Of a DNA stretch of 64,000 nucleotides, positions 8,449 to 16,689 are shown in pieces (position 1 is the stretch's first letter; each line of letters starts with the position of its first letter). Source of the stretch: Hyphomicrobiales bacterium (GTDB taxonomy: Bacteria > Pseudomonadota > Alphaproteobacteria > Rhizobiales > Rhizobiaceae). Both the position numbers and the translations under genes were made by a program. The stretch is from the NCBI GenBank assembly GCA_900467685.1, contig UBQX01000021.1:124001-188000 (forward strand). The letters are read 5' to 3'. The notes under the pieces are model-generated. The model did not search any database, was not told the DNA's origin, and was given only the letters and a program-made list of their open reading frames with translations.

Positions 8449-9699
8449 TCACTCCACAATCCCCGCCGTCTCCACCACGGCCCGCAGCAACACGTCGCAG
8501 CCCGCGCCCGCCCACTCCTTTGAAATCTCCTCCGCCTCGTTGTGCGAAAGCCCGCCGACGCAGGGGCACATGACCATGGTGGCGGGGGCGACCTTGGCGG
8601 CCCAGCAGGCGTCGTGGCCGGCGCCCGAGATGAGGTTCATGTGGCTGTAGCCAAGATCGTCTGCCGCCTTGCGGACGGCGGAGACGAGGGTGGGGTCGAA
8701 GGTGACGGGGTCGAAATGGCCGACGGCCTCGACCGAGCAGCCGACGCCGAGCGCTTGCGCGATGGCTGCTGCTTCTTTCTCGATGCGGGCGCGCATGCCG
8801 TCGAGCTTGGCCTGGTCGGGCGAGCGGAGGTCGACCGTGAATACGACCGTGCCGGGAAGGACGTTGCGGGAATTGGGCGAGAACTTCACTTGGCCGACGC
8901 CGGCGACGCAGCCGGGCTGGTTTTCCATGGCTACCGTCTGCACCATCTCCATGATGCGGGCCATGGCAAGCCCTGCGTTGACGCGCATGTTCATCGGCGT
9001 CGAGCCCGTATGAGCTTCTCGGCCGGTCAGCGTGAATTCGAGCCACCAGAGGCCCTGACAGTGGGTGACGACGCCAATCTGCTTGTTCTCTGCTTCGAGA
9101 ATGGGGCCCTGTTCGATGTGATATTCGAAGTAAGCGTGCATCTGCCTAGCGCCCACTTCCTCGTCGCCGATCCAGCCGATGCGGGCGAGTTCGTCGCCGA
9201 AGCGCAGGCCTTCCATGTCCTTGCGGTCATAAGCGTAGTCGAGCGAGTGGATGCCGGCGAAGACGCCGGAGGCGAGCATGGCAGGGGCAAAGCGCGCGCC
9301 TTCCTCGTTCGTCCAGTTGACGACGACGATGGGGTGCTTCGTCTTGATGTTCAGGTCGTTCATCGAGCGGATGACTTCGAGGCCGGCCAGAACACCGAGC
9401 ACGCCATCATACTTGCCGCCTGTCGGCTGGGTGTCGAGATGCGAGCCGACATAGATCGGCAGGGCATCCGGGTCCGTGCCAGGGCGCGTCATGAACATGT
9501 TGCCGATCTTGTCGACGCCCATCGTGAGACCGGCCGCCTCGCACCATGACTGGAAGAGCTTGCGGCCTTCGCCATCCGCGTCCGTCAATGTCTGGCGATT
9601 GTTGCCGCCGGCAATGCCGGGGCCGATTTTCGCCATGTCCATGAGGCTGTCCCACAGACGATCGGCATTGACGCGCATGTTCTGGCCCGGTGCAGCCAT
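8449..9699 (-). CDS. N-carbamoyl-beta-alanine amidohydrolase (M20 family Zn hydrolase)
   Basis: 416 residues. Family signatures of the M20/M40 amidohydrolases (beta-ureidopropionase, L-carbamoylase, allantoate amidohydrolase) are all visible: GSHLDTQPTGGKYDG, the acid pair in NEEGARF, HIEQGP, AHTGSTPM, GAGHDA and LSHNEAE. In this cluster the likely reaction is cleavage of N-carbamoyl-beta-alanine to beta-alanine, CO2 and ammonia, step three of the reductive pathway. The start has a good ribosome site (GAGGAGAA). It is the first gene leftward from the RutR-like operator. Allantoate or hydantoin-derived substrates cannot be excluded by motifs alone. Confidence 0.88.
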   Translation of the reverse strand: MAAPGQNMRVNADRLWDSLMDMAKIGPGIAGGNNRQTLTDADGEGRKLFQSWCEAAGLTMGVDKIGNMFMTRPGTDPDALPIYVGSHLDTQPTGGKYDGVLGVLAGLEVIRSMNDLNIKTKHPIVVVNWTNEEGARFAPAMLASGVFAGIHSLDYAYDRKDMEGLRFGDELARIGWIGDEEVGARQMHAYFEYHIEQGPILEAENKQIGVVTHCQGLWWLEFTLTGREAHTGSTPMNMRVNAGLAMARIMEMVQTVAMENQPGCVAGVGQVKFSPNSRNVLPGTVVFTVDLRSPDQAKLDGMRARIEKEAAAIAQALGVGCSVEAVGHFDPVTFDPTLVSAVRKAADDLGYSHMNLISGAGHDACWAAKVAPATMVMCPCVGGLSHNEAEEISKEWAGAGCDVLLRAVVETAGIVE

Positions 9700-9830
9700 G
9701 AAAATTCTCCTCAGTTTACAAGTCGAGACGCGCCGCAGAGCGCGGCTTCAGCCTCTTGGTTCCCACCGGTTTGCTTTTCTTGTTTTTTCGCAAAATCCGC
9801 GTTGCGTTTGCAAATTGCATGACGGATAAT

Positions 9831-9846
9831 TTGACCGGTTGGTAAA
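9831..9846. promoter_or_regulatory. Candidate RutR operator
   Basis: TTGACCGGTTGGTAAA matches the RutR palindrome known from E. coli (TTGACC, four-base spacer, GGTCAA) at 11 of the 12 half-site positions; the single mismatch is in the right arm. It lies in the divergent region between the amidohydrolase (starts 9699) and rutR (starts 9982), the expected place for control of both. Confidence 0.7.
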
Positions 9847-9981
9847 CATTACAGCTTCCGTTGCTGCACTCAAGACGAAAAAAGCGGTCACATCAGAGAA
9901 AATCGTCGATAAGTGCATATTATGTTCGCAGTGCCTTTTCAAAAGGCAATTCTGCCGATCCGGCAGACGATGAGGGGTGAC

Positions 9982-10620
9982 ATGGCGATACCGAGAGCGG
10001 CAAAGACCCAGCGCAGGACACGCATTCAGGAAGAGAAGGAAGAGGTCATCCTGGAGGCTGCTCTGGACGTCTTCTCCATGCATGGCTTCAAGGGCGCAAC
10101 GATCGACCAGATCGCCGAAGTCGCCGGCATGTCGAAACCCAATCTGCTCTATTACTTCCGAACCAAGGAAGCGATGCACCGCGCTCTGATCGATCGGGTG
10201 CTGGATACATGGCTCGATCCCTTGCGTGAATTCGACGCGGAAGGAAATCCGGAAGTCGAGATAAAGAGCTATATCCGCCGAAAGCTGGAGATGGCGCGTG
10301 ATTTCCCGCGCGAGAGCCGACTTTTCGCCAACGAGATCCTCCGCGGCGCGCCCTTGATCGTGGAGGAACTGGACGACCTTCGAAAGCTGGTCGACGAGAA
10401 GGCGGAGGTCATCCGGGCTTGGGTGAAGGCCGGCAAGATCGGTCGTTGCGATCCCTATCACCTGATCTTCTCCATCTGGGCTACGACGCAGCACTATGCC
10501 GACTTCGATGTTCAGGTGAAGGCAGTTCTGGGGCCGACCAGGAGCGGCGACGGCCGCTTTGAAGATGCCGCGCGGTTTCTCGAACAGCTATACATGAACG
10601 GCCTGCAGATCAGAAGTTGA
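9982..10620 (+). CDS. rutR: TetR-family pyrimidine regulator RutR
   Basis: About 212 residues. The N-terminal helix-turn-helix (GATIDQIAEVAGMSKPNLLYYFRTKEAM) and the ligand domain follow E. coli RutR closely by memory: IKEYIRLKLE-like IKSYIRRKLEMARDFP, SRLFANEILRGAPL, ELDDLRKLVDEKAEVIRAW and LIFSIWATTQHYADF. RutR binds DNA until uracil or thymine releases it. The ATG at 9982 follows GAGGGG at a short distance; upstream ATGs at 9970 and 9913 would add a few non-conserved residues. Divergent from the amidohydrolase with a RutR-like palindrome between. Confidence 0.92.
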   Translation: MAIPRAAKTQRRTRIQEEKEEVILEAALDVFSMHGFKGATIDQIAEVAGMSKPNLLYYFRTKEAMHRALIDRVLDTWLDPLREFDAEGNPEVEIKSYIRRKLEMARDFPRESRLFANEILRGAPLIVEELDDLRKLVDEKAEVIRAWVKAGKIGRCDPYHLIFSIWATTQHYADFDVQVKAVLGPTRSGDGRFEDAARFLEQLYMNGLQIRS

Positions 10621-10834
10621 GATACGTCCCTGCGGCGCTTTAATAGCCTCTTCTAAAGTTAAGATGCGCTGTTCCGTCTGGGTACAAGTTTAAATTTTTA
10701 CTGCACGTTAATCTGGACTCAGTGTAATCATGCAAGGTGTACGAATATCTTGTAGTGTCACAGAATGAGATTTCTGTCGGTCAAACTCGTTTTGGTGCGG
10801 CTGGATGCGAGTTCGGAAGAGGCCTGTTCCGATG

Positions 10835-13219
10835 GCTGCGTGGCCATCAGAGGCCGGAGGGTTGGTGCACTTGAAGGGGCTGAAGTCCTATCTGGAGATT
10901 GAGCGAGTTCTGCGCGCTCACGCTGATCTTGATGAAGGACAGCGTTCAAGGCTTATTGACGCACTCGCCACGCTCAAAGACGGGGCGTCCAGGTTCGAGC
11001 TTCTTTCCGCTGCGCTCAATCAGTTGCCCGATGAATTTTTTCTCAAGGATCGTGACGGCCAGTATGTTCTGGCCAATCGGGAGGCCGAGTTTGCGCTGGG
11101 GTTGCCGCCGGGCGGCATGAACGGCAAGTACGATCTGGAGCTTTACGGCGAAGACTATTCGAAGCGCTTTCTGGCTGAGGACGCAGAGATCTTCGCCAGG
11201 GCCAAACCGCTTTATTTCGAACCCCAGCTTTGGAAATTGCCGCAGGGCGGGTCCCGCTGGAATCAGGCGACGAAATATCCCGTCTTCGATGAGGATGGCG
11301 AGGTCGTGGCTGTTTGCGGCCAGATCAGGCAGTCGACCGAAGCGATGCAATCGCGGGTGCTTCTCGAAGCGCAGATCGACGTGCTGGAAATGCTGGCGGC
11401 GGATCGCCCGATTCACGAGGTCTTCGGGCGCATCATCGCTCTTTGCGAAGGGCTGCTTGAGGGCTTCTGGGGTTCCCTCATCGTGTTGAGCGAGGATGGG
11501 GCCAATTTTGCGGAGGTCATTGCGCCCTCCATGGCGAAAGAATACGCGCAGGCGCTGATCGGTCTGAATGTGGCGGACAATGTCGGGACTTGCGGGACCG
11601 CCTGTTTTCGCGGCGTTCCCGTTCACACCGAAGACATTCAGACGGACCCGAACTGGGACGCCTTCAAGGAACTCGCGGAACCCTTCGGTTTGCGTTCCTG
11701 CTGGTCCATGCCATATTTCAACGCCGACGAAACGGTCCACGGCACGTTCGCGCTCTATTCGCGTCAGCCGCGCCTGCCGAGCGAATTCGAATCGCGCTGT
11801 CTGGCACTTGGCGCCCGTCTTGCGGAACTCGCGGTCGAGCGCGAGCGCCTTGCCGCGCAACTGCGGATCATGGCCGAGCGCGACAGCCTGACCGGCCTGC
11901 CCAACAGGTCTGCCTTTTCCGAGATCTTCGCGAGGGAATTGGCGTCCGCCCAGGCGGAGGGTCGCGCCATTGGCGTTGCAGTTCTGGATATCGACGATTT
12001 CAAGCTGGTCAACGATCGTTATGGACATGCCGTCGGCGATGCTTTCCTGAGTGCGGTCAGCGCACGGATGGTCAAGGCGTGCCGTCCGGGAGAGGTGGTG
12101 GCGCGGCTCGGCGCGGATGAATTCGTGTTTCTGTTGCGCAAGACCGAGGGCCGAGACGGGAAGACTGCGCTGCAGGAGTTTCTCGCTGAGGTGCGCGGTA
12201 CGGTCGAGGTCGAGCGGTGGAGGCTTGGCGTTTCGGTAACGGCCGGGCTCGCCGTCTTTCCCCGCCACGGTACGGATGTGCAGGAACTGCTGACCCACGC
12301 CACGGCGGCCATGCACCGTGCCAAGCAGGTCGGGCGCGACCGTGTGGAAATCTACGATCCCGAGTTCTCGCGCCTGCAGGAGCAGCGCCGGCAGCGGATT
12401 GAAACCTTGCGGGAATCGATTGCCACCGGACGCATCGATCTCGATTTCCAGCCGCTGATGAGTCTTGAGGACGGTCGGGTTTATGGCTTCGAGGCGCTTG
12501 CCCGTTGGCAGCATCCGAAAGAAGGCCGGCTGGGGCCGGGGGCGTTCATTCCGCTTGCCGAGCAGGAGGGCCTGATCGTTGAACTCGGCGGCGCCGTTCT
12601 GACGCGCGCCTGCAAAGATGCAGCGCGCTGGAACAGCGAGTTCGGCGTCCGGCTGGGCGTCTCCGTGAACGTCTCGGCCCAGCAGTTTTCAGGTGGCGAG
12701 ATTCGCAACCAGGTCCGGCATGCGCTCTCCGAAAGCGGGCTCGATCCGGCGCTCCTCGAATTGGAGCTCACCGAATCGATGCTTCTCGATGATGAGTGCA
12801 CCGCCATTGCAATCATGAGCGAATTGAAGGCGCTCGGCATTTCCATCGCCATCGACGATTTCGGAACCGGATTTTCCAATCTGGGAGCGTTGGCGCGCCT
12901 GCCTGTCGACCGCCTCAAGATCGATCGTTCGATCATCCGCGATATCGAAACCAACGAGGCCGCCGCCTCGATTGCTTCCGCCATCATTGCCATGGGGCAG
13001 AGGCTCGGACTTCGCGTTCTGGCCGAGGGGGTCGAAACGCAGGGTCAGATGGAGTTCTTTCGCGTTAATCACTGCGACGATTTGCAGGGCTTCCTGCTCG
13101 GGCGGCCCGTTCCTTCCGCCGATATGCCGGAGCTTCTCGGGAAAGGCGCGGCGCGGACTGGTGGCACCCCGCAAGACTCGGTCCCCTTGCGCCGAGCGGC
13201 CGGAGCCCGCCGCAACTGA
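10835..13219 (+). CDS. PAS-GAF-GGDEF-EAL cyclic-di-GMP protein with degenerate GGDEF
   Basis: About 794 residues, cytoplasmic. PAS-like region near residues 55-170 (FFLKDRDGQYVLANREAEFA), GAF near 180-340 (NVGTCGTACFRGVPVHTEDI, a pattern common in GAF domains), a cyclase domain near 345-510 and an EAL phosphodiesterase domain near 525-770. The EAL residues look intact (FEALARW, ELTESM, DDFGTGFSNL, KIDRSI, AEGVET). The cyclase A-site reads LGADEF instead of GGDEF, so cyclase activity may be lost and the domain may serve as a GTP sensor. Start chosen at 10835 after GGAAGAGG; an ATG at 10805 is possible. Upstream of the haemoglobin gene on the same strand. Confidence 0.9.
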   Translation, partial: AAWPSEAGGLVHLKGLKSYLEIERVLRAHADLDEGQRSRLIDALATLKDGASRFELLSAALNQLPDEFFLKDRDGQYVLANREAEFALGLPPGGMNGKYDLELYGEDYSKRFLAEDAEIFARAKPLYFEPQLWKLPQGGSRWNQATKYPVFDEDGEVVAVCGQIRQSTEAMQSRVLLEAQIDVLEMLAADRPIHEVFGRIIALCEGLLEGFWGSLIVLSEDGANFAEVIAPSMAKEYAQALIGLNVADNVGTCGTACFRGVPVHTEDIQTDPNWDAFKELAEPFGLRSCWSMPYFNADETVHGTFALYSRQPRLPSEFESRCLALGARLAELAVERERLAAQLRIMAERDSLTGLPNRSAFSEIFARELASAQAEGRAIGVAVLDIDDFKLVNDRYGHAVGDAFLSAVSARMVKACRPGEVVARLGADEFVFLLRKTEGRDGKTALQEFLAEVRGTVEVERWRLGVSVTAGLAVFPRHGTDVQELLTHATAAMHRAKQVGRDRVEIYDPEFSRLQEQRRQRIETLRESIATGRIDLDFQPLMSLEDGRVYGFEALARWQHPKEGRLGPGAFIPLAEQEGLIVELGGAVLTRACKDAARWNSEFGVRLGVSVNVSAQQFSGGEIRNQVRHALSESGLDPALLELELTESMLLDDECTAIAIMSELKALGISIAIDDFGTGFSNLGALARLPVDRLKIDRSIIRDIETNEAAASIASAIIAMGQRLGLRVLAEGVETQGQMEFFRVNHCDDLQGFLLGRPVPSADMPELLGKGAARTGGTPQDSVPLRRAAGARRN

Positions 13220-13293
13220 CGCGCCAAATCGTCACCTTGCCACTGTCGCTCACCCGTGCTTAAGCAGGCCGGACGACGGGCAGGGAAACGGGC

Positions 13294-13704
13294 ATGAGCG
13301 AAGAAGAAACCATCACCCTTTACGAGGCGATCGGCGGCGAGGCGACAATCCGCAAGCTGGTTGCGCGTTTCTACGACCTCATGGACACGCTGCCGGAAGC
13401 GAAGAATTGCCGCGCCATTCATCCGCCGAGCCTCGATGGATCCCGCGACAAGCTCTATGACTATCTGACCGGCTACATGGGCGGGCCGCAGCTCTATATC
13501 GAGAAATACGGTCATCCCCGTCTGCGTGCGCGCCATTTCGCGGCGCCTATCGGCATTGCCGAGCGCGACGAATGGCTGCTCTGCTTCCACATGGCCATGG
13601 ACGAGACGATCGAGCATCCGAAACTGCGCGAGATCATCTGGCGCCCTGTCGAGCAGTTGGCTCACCACATGCAGAACAGGGAAGAGGGCGAGCCCCATGC
13701 GTGA
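13294..13704 (+). CDS. Group II truncated haemoglobin
   Basis: 136 residues with the 2-on-2 globin signature of group II: Tyr27 (B10) in ARFYDLM, GGPQLYIEKYGHPRLRARH with proximal His81 (F8), and Trp94 (G8) in RDEWLLCF. These small haem proteins bind oxygen or detoxify NO and peroxide in the cytoplasm. An ATG preceded by GGGAAACGGGC lies 75 bp after the GGDEF-EAL gene, and the next gene overlaps its stop by 8 bases, so a short operon is likely. The pairing with a GAF/PAS cyclic-di-GMP protein hints at gas or redox signalling, which is inference. Confidence 0.92.
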   Translation: MSEEETITLYEAIGGEATIRKLVARFYDLMDTLPEAKNCRAIHPPSLDGSRDKLYDYLTGYMGGPQLYIEKYGHPRLRARHFAAPIGIAERDEWLLCFHMAMDETIEHPKLREIIWRPVEQLAHHMQNREEGEPHA

Positions 13705-14068
13705 TGATGTTCGTATCCGGATCATGGGCATTTTCGCCGGGCTCTTCGGCATGTGCGGGATCGGACTCGCGGCCGCTGCCTCGCATATGGACGATCAGAG
13801 GCTGCTCGGTGGAGCCTCCCTGATGTGTCTCATTCACGCGCCGGCCCTGATCGGGTTGATCGCTGCTGGCGGGCGCATCCGCTTCACGTCGGCTGCGGGC
13901 GGTCTTTTCATTCTCGGCGTCCTGCTTTTCGCCGGCGATCTGGTCAGGCGCCATTTCACCGGCTTTGGCCTTTTCCCGATGTCCGCGCCGTCTGGCGGCA
14001 TGATCATGATGGCCGGCTGGCTTCTGGTCGGAATTGGTGCGCTTTTTCCGCCGTCATCAAGGGGCTGA
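13697..14068 (+). CDS. Small membrane protein, DUF423-like
   Basis: 123 residues with four hydrophobic segments: GIFAGLFGMCGIGLAAAASH, SLMCLIHAPALIGLIAAG, AGGLFILGVLLFAGDL and MIMMAGWLLVGIGALF. The pattern 'GxxGVxxGAxxxH ... GxxxxxGxxLFxGDLxxR ... PxGGxxxxxGW' is that of the DUF423 (YgdD) family of four-helix inner-membrane proteins of unknown function. Start at 13697 overlaps the haemoglobin stop (ATGCGTGA), implying translational coupling. A haemoglobin-linked membrane role is only suggested by this coupling. Confidence 0.78.
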   Translation: MRDDVRIRIMGIFAGLFGMCGIGLAAAASHMDDQRLLGGASLMCLIHAPALIGLIAAGGRIRFTSAAGGLFILGVLLFAGDLVRRHFTGFGLFPMSAPSGGMIMMAGWLLVGIGALFPPSSRG

Positions 14069-14177
14069 ACCCGCCGCCGGTCTTGATCGACGAGCGGCAG
14101 GCTTTGCGAGACGCGTTGAGCGCCCAGAAGCGAGGCCGGATACGACCGGCCATCCCCTGCTGGCACCTTTCTGGGCA

Positions 14178-16367
14178 TCAGGCCAGAAGAAGCATGTCCT
14201 TGCTGAGATCTGACACGTGGGCGTGCGCCACCAGCAGGTCGGCGTTTCCGAAATCGAAGAGAACGCCATCCGCCGTCTGTGTCGCGTGGTTCAGCAATTC
14301 GGCGGCGCTGGCGTAGCCGCTGTTTCTCACGACGATCATATCCAGTTCGTCATCGCCGAGGCGGAAGTCCTCGATGGTGACGAGGCCGGCAATTTTGGCG
14401 TCGAAGACAAACTGGTCGCTGCCAAGTCCGCCGTTCAGCAGGTCTTTGCCGCCGCCGCCCGTCAACGTGTCGTTGCTTTCGCCGCCATAGACGAAGTCAT
14501 TGCCTGCACCGCCGTTCAGCTTGTCATTGCCCATGCCACCGTAGAGGACGTCCGCGCCGCTTGTCCCGTTGATGATGTCGTTGCCGGCCAGACCGAAAAC
14601 GAGTTTGCCGGAGAGGGTGTCGTTACCGGCGGTGCCCTGGGTGCTCTTCACGAAGGCGACGTCCTGATCGAGCCAGTCGAATGCACCGCTATATGTCAGG
14701 TCTTCGAGCTTGTCGGACATGATGTCGTAATTGCGCGGGATGTGCAGGGGACCGGTGTCGAGGAAGGTCACCTGTTCCGTGCCCGACACGATGTTCATGC
14801 CGTAAGACTTGGAGAAGAAGGCGAGCGTTCCGTCGGCGAGCTTGGTGACGGTCCAGTCGTTCATCGTGCCCTGGAGTTGCAGAGTATCCCTGCCAGCGCC
14901 GCCCTCGATCCGGTTTGCGCCTGTTCCGCCGCGGATGATGTCGTTGCCGCCCATCCCGTCGATATAGTCGTTGCCGCGATTGCCGGCGATCTTGTCGTCA
15001 TAGGAGGTTCCCACGAGGAAGGCGGAATCGCCGACATGGCCGTAGCGGTCGGATGGCCGGTCAAGATCCTGGACCCATGTCGTTTCGCGCGAGAGGGCGA
15101 TGAGATTGGAAACGATGACGAGGCTGTCGCGGGTGGTGAAGTCGTAGAAATGGGACGACATGATGCGCTGCAGGCCATCGGTGGTTATGCCGGCAACATG
15201 GGCGCTCCAGCCGCCGACAATGTTGTAGAGCGCGAAGGGGCCGAGAGGCCAGACAGCGCTGGCATAGTCGTCGCTGAACAGGATGAGGTTGTCGGTCGAC
15301 GAGTGAAGCTTGTAGTCCTGGCCGATGAGACCGGGAGCGGCGGCCACTGCATCGGCGAAGCTGGCCCAATCGCCGGCGGCGCGGTGCACGACGTCGTTTT
15401 CGTAGCCGATGTTGAGGACACGCCCCTTCTGGTCGAAGATATAGGGCACTTCATAGGCGACATAGTTGCTGTTGGCGAAGAAGCCGCCCGACAGTCCGTC
15501 CGCAAAGCGGGCCATGACATTCGTGTAGGCCGCGCCGAGCGAATAACCCGTCACGGTGACGTCCTCAGCCCCCAGGTGATGCACAAGAGCATAGTCGCGC
15601 ACGGCGTTGAGAAGCGGCTCCATGTTGGGCGCGATTTCCCCGCTGTTGAGCTGCAGGTAGTCCAGCACGTCGACCGGCGAGTTGGTGCCGACAAAGGCGA
15701 CCGATAGGCCTATGACGTGGCCATTGCCGTCACGCTGTTCGAGGACCTGCGCCTGCGGGCCCGAATAGGTGGTGCCGGTGAGGGGACTTCTGATGATGTA
15801 ATAGCCATCGGAATCGACCGAGTTGGAGCTGAGCCCGAGCGCGCCCGGGCCGACTTTCGACCAGCCGGGCGGGAGTTCGATATGCATCTTGTTCGCCATC
15901 AGCCCGTCGGGAAGCGCGTTGCCGATGGTGTTGATGGCGCCGGCGACGTTGATGCCGTAAATCTTGTCCATCTGCGCGAAGGTCGCGAGCTTGAAGGCCG
16001 TATCAACGAGTTGCGCCGACTCTGCGGTCGAGTAATCCTTGTAGCCAAAAATTCCGGTCAAGGGCGCGGGCGGCTGCTGAGTGCTCGCTGAGATGGCCGG
16101 CGTCGGTGCCGGCAGCAATGCGCGCGCCACGGTTCCGTCAAAGAGACTGAAGCTGGATCCCGAATTGCTGGCGCCGAGCTTTGCCAGCCAGTCTGGCGCG
16201 GTGAAGCTGAAGACCTGGCCGCCGAACGTGTCGGGCAATAGCCGGTCGAAAATGCCGGAGAGGCCACCGAAGCCGGCCCATGCATTTGACTGTAGGCCCA
16301 GAAGGCCGTTTGTCGACAGGCCGAACGCTTGCAGATAGCCGAGCTGCGACGCCGTGTAGTAAGCCAT
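14178..16367 (-). CDS. Secreted RTX lipase (bacterial lipase family I.3)
   Basis: 729 residues. The N-terminal catalytic half carries the nucleophile motif GYSLG (Ser near residue 275), then GGFFANSNYVAYE, LNIGYENDVVHRA (acid) and GGWSAHVAG (His), all lining up with Pseudomonas/Serratia family I.3 lipases and polyurethanases by memory. Two blocks of glycine-rich nonapeptides (GGNDIIRGG near 455-490; GGMGNDKLNGGAGNDFVYGG near 600-645) form calcium-binding parallel beta-rolls. There is no N-terminal signal peptide; the hydrophobic C terminus (LSKDMLLLA) fits a type I secretion signal. No ABC/MFP/OMP secretion genes lie nearby. Start chosen at MAYYTASQLG after AGGGA; the longer upstream frame is not protein-like. 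Confidence 0.9.
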   Translation of the reverse strand: MAYYTASQLGYLQAFGLSTNGLLGLQSNAWAGFGGLSGIFDRLLPDTFGGQVFSFTAPDWLAKLGASNSGSSFSLFDGTVARALLPAPTPAISASTQQPPAPLTGIFGYKDYSTAESAQLVDTAFKLATFAQMDKIYGINVAGAINTIGNALPDGLMANKMHIELPPGWSKVGPGALGLSSNSVDSDGYYIIRSPLTGTTYSGPQAQVLEQRDGNGHVIGLSVAFVGTNSPVDVLDYLQLNSGEIAPNMEPLLNAVRDYALVHHLGAEDVTVTGYSLGAAYTNVMARFADGLSGGFFANSNYVAYEVPYIFDQKGRVLNIGYENDVVHRAAGDWASFADAVAAAPGLIGQDYKLHSSTDNLILFSDDYASAVWPLGPFALYNIVGGWSAHVAGITTDGLQRIMSSHFYDFTTRDSLVIVSNLIALSRETTWVQDLDRPSDRYGHVGDSAFLVGTSYDDKIAGNRGNDYIDGMGGNDIIRGGTGANRIEGGAGRDTLQLQGTMNDWTVTKLADGTLAFFSKSYGMNIVSGTEQVTFLDTGPLHIPRNYDIMSDKLEDLTYSGAFDWLDQDVAFVKSTQGTAGNDTLSGKLVFGLAGNDIINGTSGADVLYGGMGNDKLNGGAGNDFVYGGESNDTLTGGGGKDLLNGGLGSDQFVFDAKIAGLVTIEDFRLGDDELDMIVVRNSGYASAAELLNHATQTADGVLFDFGNADLLVAHAHVSDLSKDMLLLA

Positions 16368-16689
16368 GATCGTTTTCCCTCCCTGATCCCGTTCAAGCTC
16401 CGTCCTTGAGCGGTCTGCCCGTCCCGCAAGGCGGTTCCAGCAGACGATTCCCAAGTGCCGCTCCTCAACGGCATTGACGAATTGATAACTATCATTTCTG
16501 ACGTTTACGTGCTCGTCAATTTGAAATTCACATTTCCGTATGTGTCGGTTAAAATACGATTCTTCGTATGTGTTCGTTTTTGTTTCGGAAAATTGCGTTT
16601 GGCGTGCGGTTTTGACTTGTGCGTAAGCGTAAACAGGTCTTTCTTGTCGCTGTCCTGTGTAGACACAGGGGCATAGGGAGAGATTCACC
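16368..16689. promoter_or_regulatory. Divergent promoter region of lipase and hydrolase
   Basis: This 322-bp AT-richer gap (especially 16480-16610) separates two divergent hydrolase genes and must hold both promoters. No clear operator palindrome was found. The right gene has a strong ribosome site (AGGGAGAG) just before its ATG. Confidence 0.45.

Noticed and set aside
8174..9046. 290-codon minus frame overlapping amidohydrolase and coiled-coil gene
   Set aside because: Out of frame with both real genes; Arg/His/Pro-rich composition.
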